DNA from: an uncultured Chloroflexota bacterium
GTDB lineage: Bacteria > Chloroflexota > Anaerolineae > Anaerolineales > UBA4823
Assembly: GCA_903871905.1 (NCBI GenBank)
Contig: CAIQIV010000245.1
Span: 1-37,431 of the forward strand
Reading direction: 5' to 3'
DNA length: 37,431 nucleotides
The first letter of the stretch is position 1. Each line of letters begins with the position of its first letter. Shown in pieces: positions 1-8,053 of the stretch. Position numbers and translations under genes: made by a program. The notes below the pieces were generated by a model. That model was not told the origin of the DNA and did no database searches. It was given only the letters and a program-made list of their open reading frames with translations.

Positions 1-1875
1 CAGCTGCAGCCCATCCGAGGCCAGCTCCACCCCGAGACCCGTGCCATTTGCCCCACCAGCGCCGCCCGCTCCGCCGTTACCTCCCGCCCCGCCTGAGCCC
101 AGGCTGTTCCCCCCGCCGCCGTTTCCCCCGCTCCCCCCCACGCCGCCCGGGCCGCCATTGCTTCCTGGACCGGCGCTGACCAGCGCCGCCAGGTTGTTGA
201 CCACCACCACATCCCCCGGATCCAGATCATTGACCAGCAAGCCGTAGGCAACCGCATCCCCACCACCGCGGCCGCCGGCGCCGCCTTCCCCGCCTTTGCC
301 CCCCGAGCCGCCGCCCGGGTCCATAAGATACCCCCCAGGCCCGCCCGGTCCGCCGCCGCCCCCATCCCCACCCTGGGCCACAAAGCCCGGGCCCTCCACC
401 CGGGCAACGCGGTTCCAGCTCACCTGCCCATACCCGCTCAACACGGCGATGATCCCCGCCGCCGTGTTCGGCAGCCCCCCAAACCCGCCAGCGCCGCCCG
501 GCCCGCCGTCGCCGCCCGGCCCACCCAGTTCGCCGCTGCTGCCTGTTCCCCCCAGGCCTCCGTTGCCGCCCCGGCCGGTATCTCCCGAGCGAACCGGGCC
601 AGCCACAAAATTGGACAAAATCAAGGCGTCCTGGCAGTGATCGCACAGGAGACCGCAGGCAAATCCGCCGCCGCCGCCTTGTCCCCCACTGCCGCCGCCG
701 CCGCCGGTGACGCTCCCCTGGTTGACTGCCAGACCCATGCCTCCCCAGCCCCCCTGGCTGGCGTCCCCGCCCGCGCCGCCGGATATGCCAGATTGGATGG
801 TGTTGTTGGAGATGGTGCCCTGCGACACGGAAGCGAGCAGCCCTGCAGCCATCCCGCCGCTCCCGCCATTCCCGCCGGCTCCACCGCTGCCCGCCGGGTC
901 GCCATGCCCCCCCGCTCCGCCCAGCCCGCCGCGGCCGCCGCTGCCGCCTTCGACCATCGAAACCCGGTTGCCCGCCGCCAGCCAGCCCTGTGCCGCATCA
1001 AACAGGATGCCATATGCGCTCCCACCGCTGCCTCCATGCCCGCCGCGTCCGCCGCTGCCAGCCGGCAGCCCCTGGGTGGTGTCCCCCCCTCGCCCACCGG
1101 CGCCTCCATCCGCCCCGCGGCCTCCGAAGACACCGTTGACCCGGTTATCGGTCACCTGGATGCCTGAGCTGGAAACCCCAACCTGGATGCCGTAGGCCGA
1201 GCCGCCCGTGCCGCCTGTGCCGCCATCCTCCCCGGGAGCAGAGGGCCCGCCATCTGCTCCCGACGCGCCAGCCTGGCCATCTGAGCCGACGACATCATAG
1301 ATATGATTGCCGCTCACCCGGCTGGTCGAGGTCCCATAGATAGAAATCCCTGCCGCCACGTCGCCCAATTCACCCGCAGCCGCTGCAGGCCAGCCGTGAA
1401 GATTATGAAGAATATTTCCGCTGATCGCCGGGGAGGCATTTTCAACCCGGATCCCCTGGGTCGCCGAGTTGATCCTGGCGCCCTCGACCTCCCCGGACGA
1501 ACCTGCCAGGAAAACGATCCCCGCCCAACCCGGGGAGACGGCTGCGGTCAGCGTGGCGCCATTCTGAACATACAGCTGCCCGCCGCCCAGCACGATAATC
1601 TCCACCAACGGCGACAGTCCGTTGGGGGAAGGCTGTGCATCAAGCGGGTCCGGCACGGTGACCACCGCCCCGCTGGCGATGGTCAGCACGCCGCCGCTGG
1701 CGATCTCCACATCGCTGGTGATTTGCTGGTTCCCGCTCCAGGTGACGCTGCCGGTGATGGTATTATAGTGCAGCGGAGCTGCCCGGCGTTGGGCTGAGGC
1801 TGGAACTGCTGCTGCCAGCATGCTCAAAACCAGGCCCAGGGTCAAGACGATTCTCATGCTTGAAATCCTTTTCAC
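1..1875 (-). CDS. Secreted PGRS-like Gly-rich repeat protein (3' end outside window)
   Basis: The reading frame is open from 1875 down to base 1 with no stop (625 codons), so the C-terminus lies outside the window. A GTG start at 1875 is preferred because AGGAGG lies 5 nt upstream (1881-1886); an in-frame ATG is at 1857. The N-terminus (MKRISSM, then a hydrophobic stretch ending in AVPASA) is a typical Sec signal peptide. Residues about 35-180 look like parallel beta-helix rungs with strands such as GVLTIASGAVVTV and IRVENASPAISGN. After that about eight modules follow, each with a short strand pair (N-x-V-x-x-V and A-Y-G-I/L-x-V) around a loop built of GGxGG units rich in Gly, Ala, Ser, Asn and Asp. 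The pattern recalls mycobacterial PGRS domains, but there is no PE domain. The role is unknown; a surface or extracellular structural or adhesive protein is inferred. Proline-rich frames on the other strand are its complement. Confidence 0.85.
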   Translation of the reverse strand, partial: MKRISSMRIVLTLGLVLSMLAAAVPASAQRRAAPLHYNTITGSVTWSGNQQITSDVEIASGGVLTIASGAVVTVPDPLDAQPSPNGLSPLVEIIVLGGGQLYVQNGATLTAAVSPGWAGIVFLAGSSGEVEGARINSATQGIRVENASPAISGNILHNLHGWPAAAAGELGDVAAGISIYGTSTSRVSGNHIYDVVGSDGQAGASGADGGPSAPGEDGGTGGTGGSAYGIQVGVSSSGIQVTDNRVNGVFGGRGADGGAGGRGGDTTQGLPAGSGGRGGHGGSGGSAYGILFDAAQGWLAAGNRVSMVEGGSGGRGGLGGAGGHGDPAGSGGAGGNGGSGGMAAGLLASVSQGTISNNTIQSGISGGAGGDASQGGWGGMGLAVNQGSVTGGGGGSGGQGGGGGFACGLLCDHCQDALILSNFVAGPVRSGDTGRGGNGGLGGTGSSGELGGPGGDGGPGGAGGFGGLPNTAAGIIAVLSGYGQVSWNRVARVEGPGFVAQGGDGGGGGPGGPGGYLMDPGGGSGGKGGEGGAGGRGGGDAVAYGLLVNDLDPGDVVVVNNLAALVSAGPGSNGGPGGVGGSGGNGGGGNSLGSGGAGGNGGAGGAGGANGTGLGVELASDGLQL

Positions 1876-1971
1876 TACAACCTCCTGCTGACCAGGCTCC
1901 AGGGATGATCCAATTGGTAAGGCCTGCCGCTGGCAGGGACATTCCGCCACCGAACAGGGAGAACTATCAAT

Positions 1972-2000
1972 ACTATACAAGAAATTCGACTACGAGGCAA
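1972..2000 (-). promoter_or_regulatory. Candidate sigma70 promoter of the PGRS-like gene
   Basis: Reading the minus strand, a -35 TTGCCT (2000-1995) and a -10 TATAGT (1977-1972) are separated by 17 nt. This predicts a leader of about 90 nt before the GTG at 1875. It lies in the 272-bp divergent gap shared with the LacI gene. Confidence 0.5.
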
Positions 2001-2064
2001 ATTAATATTCACCCACCAGGATGGCAGTCTGTCGATTGGCAAAGAATTGTGACAAATGTCAGTC

Positions 2065-2093
2065 TTGACTCTGCCCTGAAAGTTCTCTATAAT
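2065..2093 (+). promoter_or_regulatory. Sigma70 promoter of sugar cluster 1
   Basis: A -35 TTGACT (2065-2070) and a perfect -10 TATAAT (2088-2093) are 17 nt apart. Transcription would start near 2100, directly at the edge of the palindromic operator, so a bound repressor would block initiation. Confidence 0.85.
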
Positions 2094-2099
2094 CTTAGT

Positions 2100-2121
2100 A
2101 AATCGATTACGTAATCGATTT
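2100..2121. promoter_or_regulatory. LacI-family operator, perfect 22-bp palindrome
   Basis: The half-site AAATCGATTAC (2100-2110) is followed directly by its exact reverse complement (2111-2121). The centre is a CpG inside TTACGTAA, as is usual for LacI/PurR-type operators. It sits over the predicted transcription start and just upstream of the LacI gene, so it is most likely the autoregulatory site of that repressor. Confidence 0.85.
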
Positions 2122-2147
2122 CTAGGCCATCGTTTGATTCTTTTTTA

Positions 2148-3185
2148 TTGCCTGTGACCACGATACACGAAGTTGCCCTGCGCGCCGGCGTCTCTGCTGC
2201 CACTGTTTCGCACGTCATCAACGGTACACGCTTTGTATCGGATGAAGCGCGCCAGCGGGTCACAGCAGCCATGGACGAGCTGGACTACCGCCCCAACACC
2301 CTGGCGCGCTCCCTGCGCCGCGGCCGTACGCAAACTATCGGCCTGATCCTGCCGGACAGTTCAAACCCCTTCTTTGCTGAGATTGCCCACGGGATTGAGC
2401 AGGCAGCCTTCGCTCGTGGTTACAACGTCATCCTGTGCAATACCGATGGAAACATCCATAAAGAGCGCCTTTACCTCCACCTGCTGGCTGACAAGCAGGT
2501 GGACGGGGTTTTACTGGACACCGAGGCGCACGACCCCCAGGCCCTGCGTTCTTACCTGCCGGCGCACCTGCCGGTGGTGCTGGTGGACCGGGATTTTGCC
2601 GACAACCCGTTTGACGTGGTGCTGGCTGACAGCCTGCAGGGTGCCCAGGAAGCCGTCGCCTACCTGATCGGGCAGGGGCACCGGCGCATCGCCTGCATGT
2701 CCGGGCCACAGAACCTGCTTTCTGCGGCCCAGCGCCGGGAGGGTTACTCCCATACCATGAACCAGGCTGGTCTGGAGATCAGGCCTGAATGGATCTACCC
2801 GGGCGCCTTCCGCCCGGACGTGGGACGCCAGGGAGCGCGGCAGCTGCTCAAACTGCAACCCGCCCCCACGGCGATCTTTGCCTGCAACGACATGCTGGCC
2901 ATTGGCGCCCTGCGCGCCGCGACCGACCTGGGGCTGCATGTTCCCGATGACTTTTCGGTGGTCGGATTTGACGACGTGGAGATGGCCAGCTTCACCTCGC
3001 CCACCCTGACCACCATCGCCCAACCCAAGCAGGAGATCAGCCGGCGGGCAGTAGAGCGGCTGATCCAAAAAATCGGCGCCCCGGCGGAAGGTGGGGTTCG
3101 TGAGCTGATTCCTACCCGGTTGATCCTGCGCGAATCGACCGGTCTGGTAAAAGTTGATATCAACAAACCATCCCTATATTCCTGA
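2148..3185 (+). CDS. LacI-family transcriptional repressor
   Basis: 345 residues, normal for the family. Residues 4-27 form the LacI helix-turn-helix (TIHEVALRAGVSAATVSHVI). The hinge helix follows near residues 48-61 (RPNTLARSLRRG). The rest is a periplasmic-binding-protein-like effector domain starting at TIGLILPDSSNPFFAEI, with the family pattern DDFSVVGFDD near the end. The start is uncertain: TTG at 2148 gives the common MPVT-type N-terminus, GTG at 2154 is also possible, and no clear Shine-Dalgarno is visible before either. The gene lies directly downstream of a strong promoter and perfect palindrome and 12 nt before the epimerase gene. It is therefore inferred to be the autoregulated repressor of this sugar operon. 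The effector is unknown; a free sugar is likely given the neighbours. Confidence 0.93.
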   Translation: MPVTTIHEVALRAGVSAATVSHVINGTRFVSDEARQRVTAAMDELDYRPNTLARSLRRGRTQTIGLILPDSSNPFFAEIAHGIEQAAFARGYNVILCNTDGNIHKERLYLHLLADKQVDGVLLDTEAHDPQALRSYLPAHLPVVLVDRDFADNPFDVVLADSLQGAQEAVAYLIGQGHRRIACMSGPQNLLSAAQRREGYSHTMNQAGLEIRPEWIYPGAFRPDVGRQGARQLLKLQPAPTAIFACNDMLAIGALRAATDLGLHVPDDFSVVGFDDVEMASFTSPTLTTIAQPKQEISRRAVERLIQKIGAPAEGGVRELIPTRLILRESTGLVKVDINKPSLYS

Positions 3186-3197
3186 AGGAGAGACTCT

Positions 3198-4061
3198 ATG
3201 ACGAAGATCGGTATTTATTTTGCATATTGGACCCACGAATGGGACGCAGATTTCCACCCCTTTGTCGACAAGGTGGCGGACCTGGGTTTCGATATCCTGG
3301 AGATCAACGGCGGTACCGTCGCCCATATGAGCAGCGCCGAGCGCAAGGCGCTCAAGGCGCATGCGGACGACAAGAACCTGACCCTTTCCTTCTGTTTTGG
3401 CCTGCCCAAGAAATTTGATGTCTCTTCCCCGGACCCCAAGGTGCGCGAAGACGGCCTGGCTTTCCTGCGCCGCATGACGGAGGGCGTGGGCGAGATGGGC
3501 GGCGGAAACCTGGGCGGCATCCTGTATTCCTACTGGCCGGCTAAGATGCCCAAGGAAGAGGAAGACAAGCGTCCGTACTTTGACCGCAGCGTCGAGAGCA
3601 TGAAAAAAGCGGTCAAGTATGCCGAGGACAACAACGTGGTCTACTGCATGGAAGTGGTCAACCGCTTTGAGCAGTTCATGCTCAACACCGCCGCCGAAGC
3701 CATCGAGTACGTGGATGCCGTGGGCAGCCCCTATGCCAAGGTCATGCTGGACACCTTCCACATGAACATCGAGGAAGATTTTATCGGCGACGCCATCATC
3801 CGCACCGGCGACAAGCTGGGCCACCTGCACATCGGCGAGAACAACCGCATGCCGCCCGGCTACGGGCACATCCCATGGACGGAGATCGGCCACGCCCTGC
3901 GAAAAATCAACTACAAGGGGCACGTGGTGATGGAGCCCTTCATGATGCCCGGCGGCCAGGTGGGCAGCGACATCGGCGTTTTCCGCGACCTGAGCACCGG
4001 CCTGGATATCGATGCAGAAGCGCGTAAGGCGCTGCTGTTCATGCGCGGCGTGTTGAAGTGA
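3198..4061 (+). CDS. D-psicose/D-tagatose 3-epimerase-like sugar epimerase
   Basis: 287 residues, TIM-barrel of the xylose-isomerase-like/AP endonuclease 2 superfamily. The sequence resembles Agrobacterium D-psicose 3-epimerase throughout: GIYFAYWTHEW at the N-terminus, HSYWP-like YSYWP at 110-113, and VMLDTFHMNIEED near 182-194. The four metal ligands are visible as E152 (MEVVNRFE), D185 (LDTFH), H211 (HLHIGE) and E246 (VVMEPF). Substrate contacts E158, H188 and R217 are also kept, all at a constant +2 offset from the Agrobacterium enzyme. The family epimerises free ketoses at C3 with Mn or Co. AAGGAG precedes the ATG. It is co-transcribed with the LacI gene and followed by an isomerase-like gene. 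The exact ketose cannot be read from sequence. Confidence 0.9.
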   Translation: MTKIGIYFAYWTHEWDADFHPFVDKVADLGFDILEINGGTVAHMSSAERKALKAHADDKNLTLSFCFGLPKKFDVSSPDPKVREDGLAFLRRMTEGVGEMGGGNLGGILYSYWPAKMPKEEEDKRPYFDRSVESMKKAVKYAEDNNVVYCMEVVNRFEQFMLNTAAEAIEYVDAVGSPYAKVMLDTFHMNIEEDFIGDAIIRTGDKLGHLHIGENNRMPPGYGHIPWTEIGHALRKINYKGHVVMEPFMMPGGQVGSDIGVFRDLSTGLDIDAEARKALLFMRGVLK

Positions 4062-4072
4062 GAGGTGAGGCG

Positions 4073-5713
4073 ATGAGCGCCTATGCGGTTCCAACCATTT
4101 CCAGCCCGGCGCCGGCTGCGGAGAAAGAGGTTCTGCTGGTCGCCAGCGGCGACCTGCGTCCCGATGCCAACCGCATCCAGTGGGCTGCCCAGGCAGCCAT
4201 GGAAGCGCGCCTGATCGAAGCCTTTGCCCGCGAGGGTTACACCCTGCGCCGAGCTCATCCCTACGACCCGGAGCTGGGGCACGGCTTCATCTGGAGCCAG
4301 CGCATGGGGATGGACATCTTCCAGCATATCCATCCCGAGGCGCCCCTGGTGGTCGCCGAGGCGGTCTGGCAGTACACACACCACGTCCTGCCTGGACTGC
4401 GCAGCCACCGCGGCCCGATCCTGACCGTAGCCAACTGGAGCGGCGAGTGGGCCGGGCTGGTGGGCATGCTCAACCTGAACGGCAGCCTGGTCAAGGCCGG
4501 CGTGCCGTTCAGCACGCTGTGGAGCGAGAAATTCGACGACCCCTTCTTTATCAACGGCATCCGCCAGTGGCTGCACATGGGCAAAATCGTCCATGACACC
4601 AGCCAGGTGCGCGACCTGGATGCCAGCCAGTTGCCCACCGCAGAAGCCGGGTTGGGGGCAGCCCTGGCACAGCAGCTGCGCCATGAGAAAGCCATCTTCG
4701 GAGTCTTCGACGAAGGCTGCATGGGAATGTACAACGCCATCTTCGATGATGAGCTGCTCAACCCCATGGGCATCTTCAAAGAACGCCTGAGCCAATCGGC
4801 GCTGGTGGCCCGTATGCGCACAGTGAACGACGCCGAGGCCCTGGCGGTGCGCCGCTGGGTGGAGGAGCGCGGGCTGAAGTTTATCACTGGCCCTGACCCC
4901 ATCCAGGACCTGACCGATGAGCAGATCCTGGAGCAGTGCAAGATGTACATCGCCGCCCTGCGCATCGCCGACGAGTTCGGCTGCGCGGCCATCGGCATCC
5001 AGTACCAGCAGGGTTTGAAAGACATGACCCCGGCCTCCGACCTGGCGGAAGGCCTGCTGAACAACCCCGAGCGCCCGCCAGCCTTCAGCGCCGAAGGGAA
5101 GGAGCTCTTCCCAGGCAAGGCCCTGCCCCACTTCAACGAGGTGGACGAGGGCGCCGGGGTGGATGCGCTGGTGACCCACCGCGTGTGGAATGCCATGGGG
5201 CTCAACCCGGCCACCACCCTGCACGACATCCGCTGGGGAGAACACTTCACCGGCGGCGGCATCGACGAGTTTGTCTGGGTGTTCATGATCTCCGGAGCCG
5301 CCCCAGCCTGCCACTTTGAGGACGGCTACCGCAGCGCCTCCAGCGAGCGCCAGCGCCACATGTTCTTTCCCCGGGGCGGCGGCACGCTGAAGGGCGTGTG
5401 CAAGCCCGGTGAGCTGGTGTGGAGCCGCGTTTTTGCCGAAGGGGACTGCCTGCATGCAGACCTGGGCCGGGCTACCGCCGTGCGCCTGCCCGAGGCAGAG
5501 ACGCAGCGGCGCTGGCAGGCCACCTCGCCTGAGTGGCCGATCCTGCACGCTGTGCTGCACAATGTCAGCCGCGACCAGATGATGGCCCGCCACCGGGCAA
5601 ACCACATCAGCGTGGCCTACGCCCCCTCAGCGGAGATGGCCGATAAGGCGCTGGCCGCCAAAGCCGCCATGCTGGCAGAGATGGGCGTCAAAGTACACTT
5701 GTGCGGCGTGTAA
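4073..5713 (+). CDS. L-fucose isomerase-like protein (first copy)
   Basis: 546 residues from the ATG at 4073, which has GAGG 7 nt upstream; a GTG at 4058 that overlaps the previous stop would add five residues. The fold is that of L-fucose/L-arabinose isomerases. An N-terminal region begins VLLVASGDLRPDAN, and the central part includes a Tyr/Gln-rich segment IGIQYQQGLKD near 307-317. E356 (FNEVDEGAGVDAL) and D385 (LHDIRWGEHF) are in the positions of the metal-binding Glu and Asp of this superfamily. A His near the C-terminus (RHRANHISVAYA) could be the third ligand. Family members interconvert aldoses and ketoses; the substrate here is unknown. It is longer than the typical COG2407 protein (about 450). 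It lies between the epimerase and the URO-D gene with gaps of 11 and 20 nt, so the three enzymes probably act on one pathway. Confidence 0.8.
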   Translation: MSAYAVPTISSPAPAAEKEVLLVASGDLRPDANRIQWAAQAAMEARLIEAFAREGYTLRRAHPYDPELGHGFIWSQRMGMDIFQHIHPEAPLVVAEAVWQYTHHVLPGLRSHRGPILTVANWSGEWAGLVGMLNLNGSLVKAGVPFSTLWSEKFDDPFFINGIRQWLHMGKIVHDTSQVRDLDASQLPTAEAGLGAALAQQLRHEKAIFGVFDEGCMGMYNAIFDDELLNPMGIFKERLSQSALVARMRTVNDAEALAVRRWVEERGLKFITGPDPIQDLTDEQILEQCKMYIAALRIADEFGCAAIGIQYQQGLKDMTPASDLAEGLLNNPERPPAFSAEGKELFPGKALPHFNEVDEGAGVDALVTHRVWNAMGLNPATTLHDIRWGEHFTGGGIDEFVWVFMISGAAPACHFEDGYRSASSERQRHMFFPRGGGTLKGVCKPGELVWSRVFAEGDCLHADLGRATAVRLPEAETQRRWQATSPEWPILHAVLHNVSRDQMMARHRANHISVAYAPSAEMADKALAAKAAMLAEMGVKVHLCGV

Positions 5714-5733
5714 GCCGCTGAGGAGAACTGGGG

Positions 5734-6864
5734 ATGGTGTTTAACGACCGCATCGAGGCGCTGATCGAACAGGTGGTGAAAGTCCTGGACACGGAAGACA
5801 ACGTGATCCGGGACGAGTTCACCCGCTTCAATACCATCTACGTGGGAAATATCCAGCCCGGCAGGGTGACTTTTGAGCTGCAGCTCACCCTGCCGGCTAT
5901 TGCCCAGGAGCTGGGCTATGACCTGGGGCGCTTCTTCCAGGACCGGCTGTTCAACTTTGAGAAAACCCTGGAGTACCGCCTGTGGCACCGGGAGCACATC
6001 CCCGATGACTCTCCTCTCATCGGCATCTACGAGATGGATTATGCCTGCCATTCGCTGGAGTATTCGATGTTTGGCATCCAGCCGCAGTGGTTGGAGGGCG
6101 AAAACCCGGCGTATGGCAAGCCCATCCTTCACCAGCGCGAAGACCTGCAGCGCCTGAAAGTCCCGGATTTCTTCCAGGACGGCTTCATGCCGCGCCTGAT
6201 CGAGGACTACTACCAGGTCCGGGAAGGCCTGCAGGGCAGGCTGGCGCTGGGCATTCGCAAGTCCGTGCAGGGGCCGTTCCAGGTAGCCACCGGGCTGCGC
6301 GGGCAGGAAAATGTCTTCATGGAAGAACTGACCGACCCGGACTTTGTGCTCGAGCTGATGGAGTTTGCCTTCCAGTTCCACCAAAATTGGGTGCAGGGCT
6401 GGGAAAAGCTGCACGGGCGGAGCTACGGCATGTTCAACATAGGGGACGATGACATCGATACCCGCTTCACCGTCCCGCCCCGGGTTTTCCGTAAACTGAT
6501 CCTGCCCATGCACGTGCGCTATGGCGAGACGTTTGAATCCATTCACTGGCATTCTTGCGGCGACACCAACAATGTGTTCCAGGACATTGCCACGGTCCCA
6601 CACCTCAAGCTGCTGGAAATCGGCCCCAAGGATGACGCCTATGCCGCGGCGCAAATCTTTGCCAGGAGCGGTGTATCCTTTTATAAGTGTCCCGACCCGG
6701 TAAGCGAAATCGAGCAGGCCCAGCCCAAAGCCCAGGAGGCAATGATCGAAAATGTGCTGAAAGCTGGTGAGCTGGTGCCGATCAAAATCCTGTGCGAGAC
6801 AGCCAGCCTGGACAAGGGTTTGATCCTGCTGCAAAAATTTCGGGAAACTTCCGGGGCAAGATGA
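5734..6864 (+). CDS. URO-D superfamily protein with HxCG zinc motif
   Basis: 376 residues, resembling the uroporphyrinogen decarboxylase/cobalamin-dependent methyltransferase (MtaA/CmuA-type) superfamily, with a TIM-barrel fold. The motif HWHSCGD at 271-277 sits where MtaA-type enzymes carry the HxC zinc ligands that activate a thiol. The following EIGPKDDAYAA and the C-terminal ILCETASLDKG are also as in this group. The haem-pathway arginines expected of HemE were not recognised, and a haem role is unlikely in a sugar operon. AGGAG precedes the ATG. The gene ends the first transcription block, 24 nt before the next promoter -35. The function is unassigned: a methyl- or other C1-group transfer linked to a carbohydrate is possible, but no corrinoid protein is encoded nearby. 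Confidence 0.78.
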   Translation: MVFNDRIEALIEQVVKVLDTEDNVIRDEFTRFNTIYVGNIQPGRVTFELQLTLPAIAQELGYDLGRFFQDRLFNFEKTLEYRLWHREHIPDDSPLIGIYEMDYACHSLEYSMFGIQPQWLEGENPAYGKPILHQREDLQRLKVPDFFQDGFMPRLIEDYYQVREGLQGRLALGIRKSVQGPFQVATGLRGQENVFMEELTDPDFVLELMEFAFQFHQNWVQGWEKLHGRSYGMFNIGDDDIDTRFTVPPRVFRKLILPMHVRYGETFESIHWHSCGDTNNVFQDIATVPHLKLLEIGPKDDAYAAAQIFARSGVSFYKCPDPVSEIEQAQPKAQEAMIENVLKAGELVPIKILCETASLDKGLILLQKFRETSGAR

Positions 6865-6870
6865 ACGGCT

Positions 6871-6890
6871 CAAGTTTCTTAAAGAACTTG
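6871..6890. promoter_or_regulatory. Imperfect 20-bp palindrome at the transporter promoter
   Basis: CAAGTTTCTT is followed by AAAGAACTTG; 8 of 10 positions are symmetric. It lies right after the URO-D stop codon and overlaps the first bases of the next -35 box. It could be an operator for the transporter genes or a weak hairpin; there is no T-run after it. It does not resemble the LacI operator at 2100. Confidence 0.4.
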
Positions 6891-6916
6891 TCGTGACAGG
6901 ATCATGGGATTATAAT
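6888..6916 (+). promoter_or_regulatory. Sigma70 promoter for the ABC transporter genes
   Basis: A -35 TTGTCG (6888-6893) and a perfect -10 TATAAT (6911-6916) are 17 nt apart. The start would be near 6923, leaving a leader of about 130 nt before the permease ATG at 7055. This splits cluster 1 into a regulator/enzyme unit and a transporter unit. Confidence 0.7.
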
Positions 6917-6947
6917 TGCTTTGATAATTAAAACTGTTTCAGAATAT

Positions 6948-7031
6948 GGTTCTCAAGGATTATCTCCAGGCCGCCTCCAAATCAAAAGCCAGGGATCCAG
7001 AACCACACGGTTCAAACCGCCGCTGAGAACC
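6948..7031 (+). promoter_or_regulatory. Possible structured 5' leader
   Basis: The transporter leader contains GGTTCTC (6948-6954) and its exact complement GAGAACC (7025-7031), which can close a loop of 70 nt. Inside, near 7010, CGGT-TCAA-ACCG can form a small hairpin. The permease ribosome-binding site lies just beyond (7043-7046). No known riboswitch class was recognised. Confidence 0.25.
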
Positions 7032-7054
7032 AGAAAGATGCCGAGGCAGAAATT

Positions 7055-8044
7055 ATGAACCAGACCCAAACCAAGGATGAATCTTTGCAGCCCGCCGGCC
7101 TGTCCGGCGCACGCGGGCTGCAGAGCGATACCCTCATCCGCATCATCCCCATCGCACTGCTGATCATCGTCCTGGTCCTGCTTGGGGTGTTTGTGGAAAA
7201 CTTCTTCACCACGCGCAATATTCTCAATATCCTGATGCAGTCCTCCGCCCTGGGCTTGATGGCCATGGGGATGACGGCGGTGCTGATCACCGGAGGCATC
7301 GACCTGTCCATCCCGGCGGTGATGGCCTTCAGCGCCATCCTCGGCGCCATGTTCATGCGCGCCGGCGGCAGCCCAATCCTGGGGGCGCTGATCATGGTGG
7401 TGGTCGGCGCCCTGGCCGGCTCAATCAACGGCGTTTCGGTGGCCTACTTCAAGATGATCCCCTTTGTGGTCACCCTGGCCATGCAGGCGGTCGCCACCGG
7501 GGCCTCCATCTGGCTCACCAACCAGATCAGCATCTCCGGCATACCGCCTGTCTACCTGGACACGGTGCTGGCCAAGGTCTCCGGTGTGGGTGTCCCAGTG
7601 ATCATCCTGGCAGTATTTTTCATCATTGTCCAGGTGATCATGACGCGCAGCGTGTTTGGCCGCTGGCTGTATGCCACGGGCACCAACGCCCGGGCAGCGC
7701 GGGTCTCGGGGATCCCCACCGCCAGGGTTCTGCTCTTTGTCTACATGTTTTCGGGGTTCATGGCCGGCCTGGCGGCGATCATCATGACCGCCCGCCTGAG
7801 CTCCGCCGGCGCGCAGATGGGGCCGTCCGGGATGGTGCTGGATATTGTCGCTTCATCCGTTTTGGGTGGGGTCAGCATCTACGGCGGCGTTGGCAGCGCC
7901 CTGAATGCGGTGGTCGGCGCCATCCTGATCACCCTGATCAGCAACAGCATGAACATGATGCAGATCTCATATTACAACACGCTGGTCATCAAGGGCTTCG
8001 TCATCATCATCGTGGTCGCGCTGGATGCGCTGCGCAAGAGGTAG
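7055..8044 (+). CDS. Ribose-type sugar ABC transporter permease (RbsC-like)
   Basis: 329 residues of the BPD_transp_2 family (RbsC/AraH/XylH type). The N-terminus is a cytoplasmic tail up to about residue 27, then multiple membrane segments start at IIPIALLIIVLVLLGVF. The family signature MGMTAVLITGGIDLSIPAV lies near residues 69-87, where the GGIDLS motif marks the start of the third helix, and VLGGVSIYGGVGS near 270 matches the coupling region. A GAGG 8 nt before the ATG supports the start. It is followed 9 nt later by the ATPase gene and then by a second permease of the same family. The importer is therefore probably built around a heterodimeric permease. Confidence 0.93.
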   Translation: MNQTQTKDESLQPAGLSGARGLQSDTLIRIIPIALLIIVLVLLGVFVENFFTTRNILNILMQSSALGLMAMGMTAVLITGGIDLSIPAVMAFSAILGAMFMRAGGSPILGALIMVVVGALAGSINGVSVAYFKMIPFVVTLAMQAVATGASIWLTNQISISGIPPVYLDTVLAKVSGVGVPVIILAVFFIIVQVIMTRSVFGRWLYATGTNARAARVSGIPTARVLLFVYMFSGFMAGLAAIIMTARLSSAGAQMGPSGMVLDIVASSVLGGVSIYGGVGSALNAVVGAILITLISNSMNMMQISYYNTLVIKGFVIIIVVALDALRKR

Positions 8045-8053
8045 GAGGTAAGA

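Noticed and set aside
41-1195. Proline-rich open frames on the plus strand
   Set aside because: They are the complement of the GGxGG codons of the minus-strand PGRS-like gene, which has a signal peptide, a good ribosome-binding site and an unbroken frame to the window edge.
3911-5605. Minus-strand frame of 564 codons
   Set aside because: Opposite the fucose-isomerase-like gene, with no family features and no start signals.
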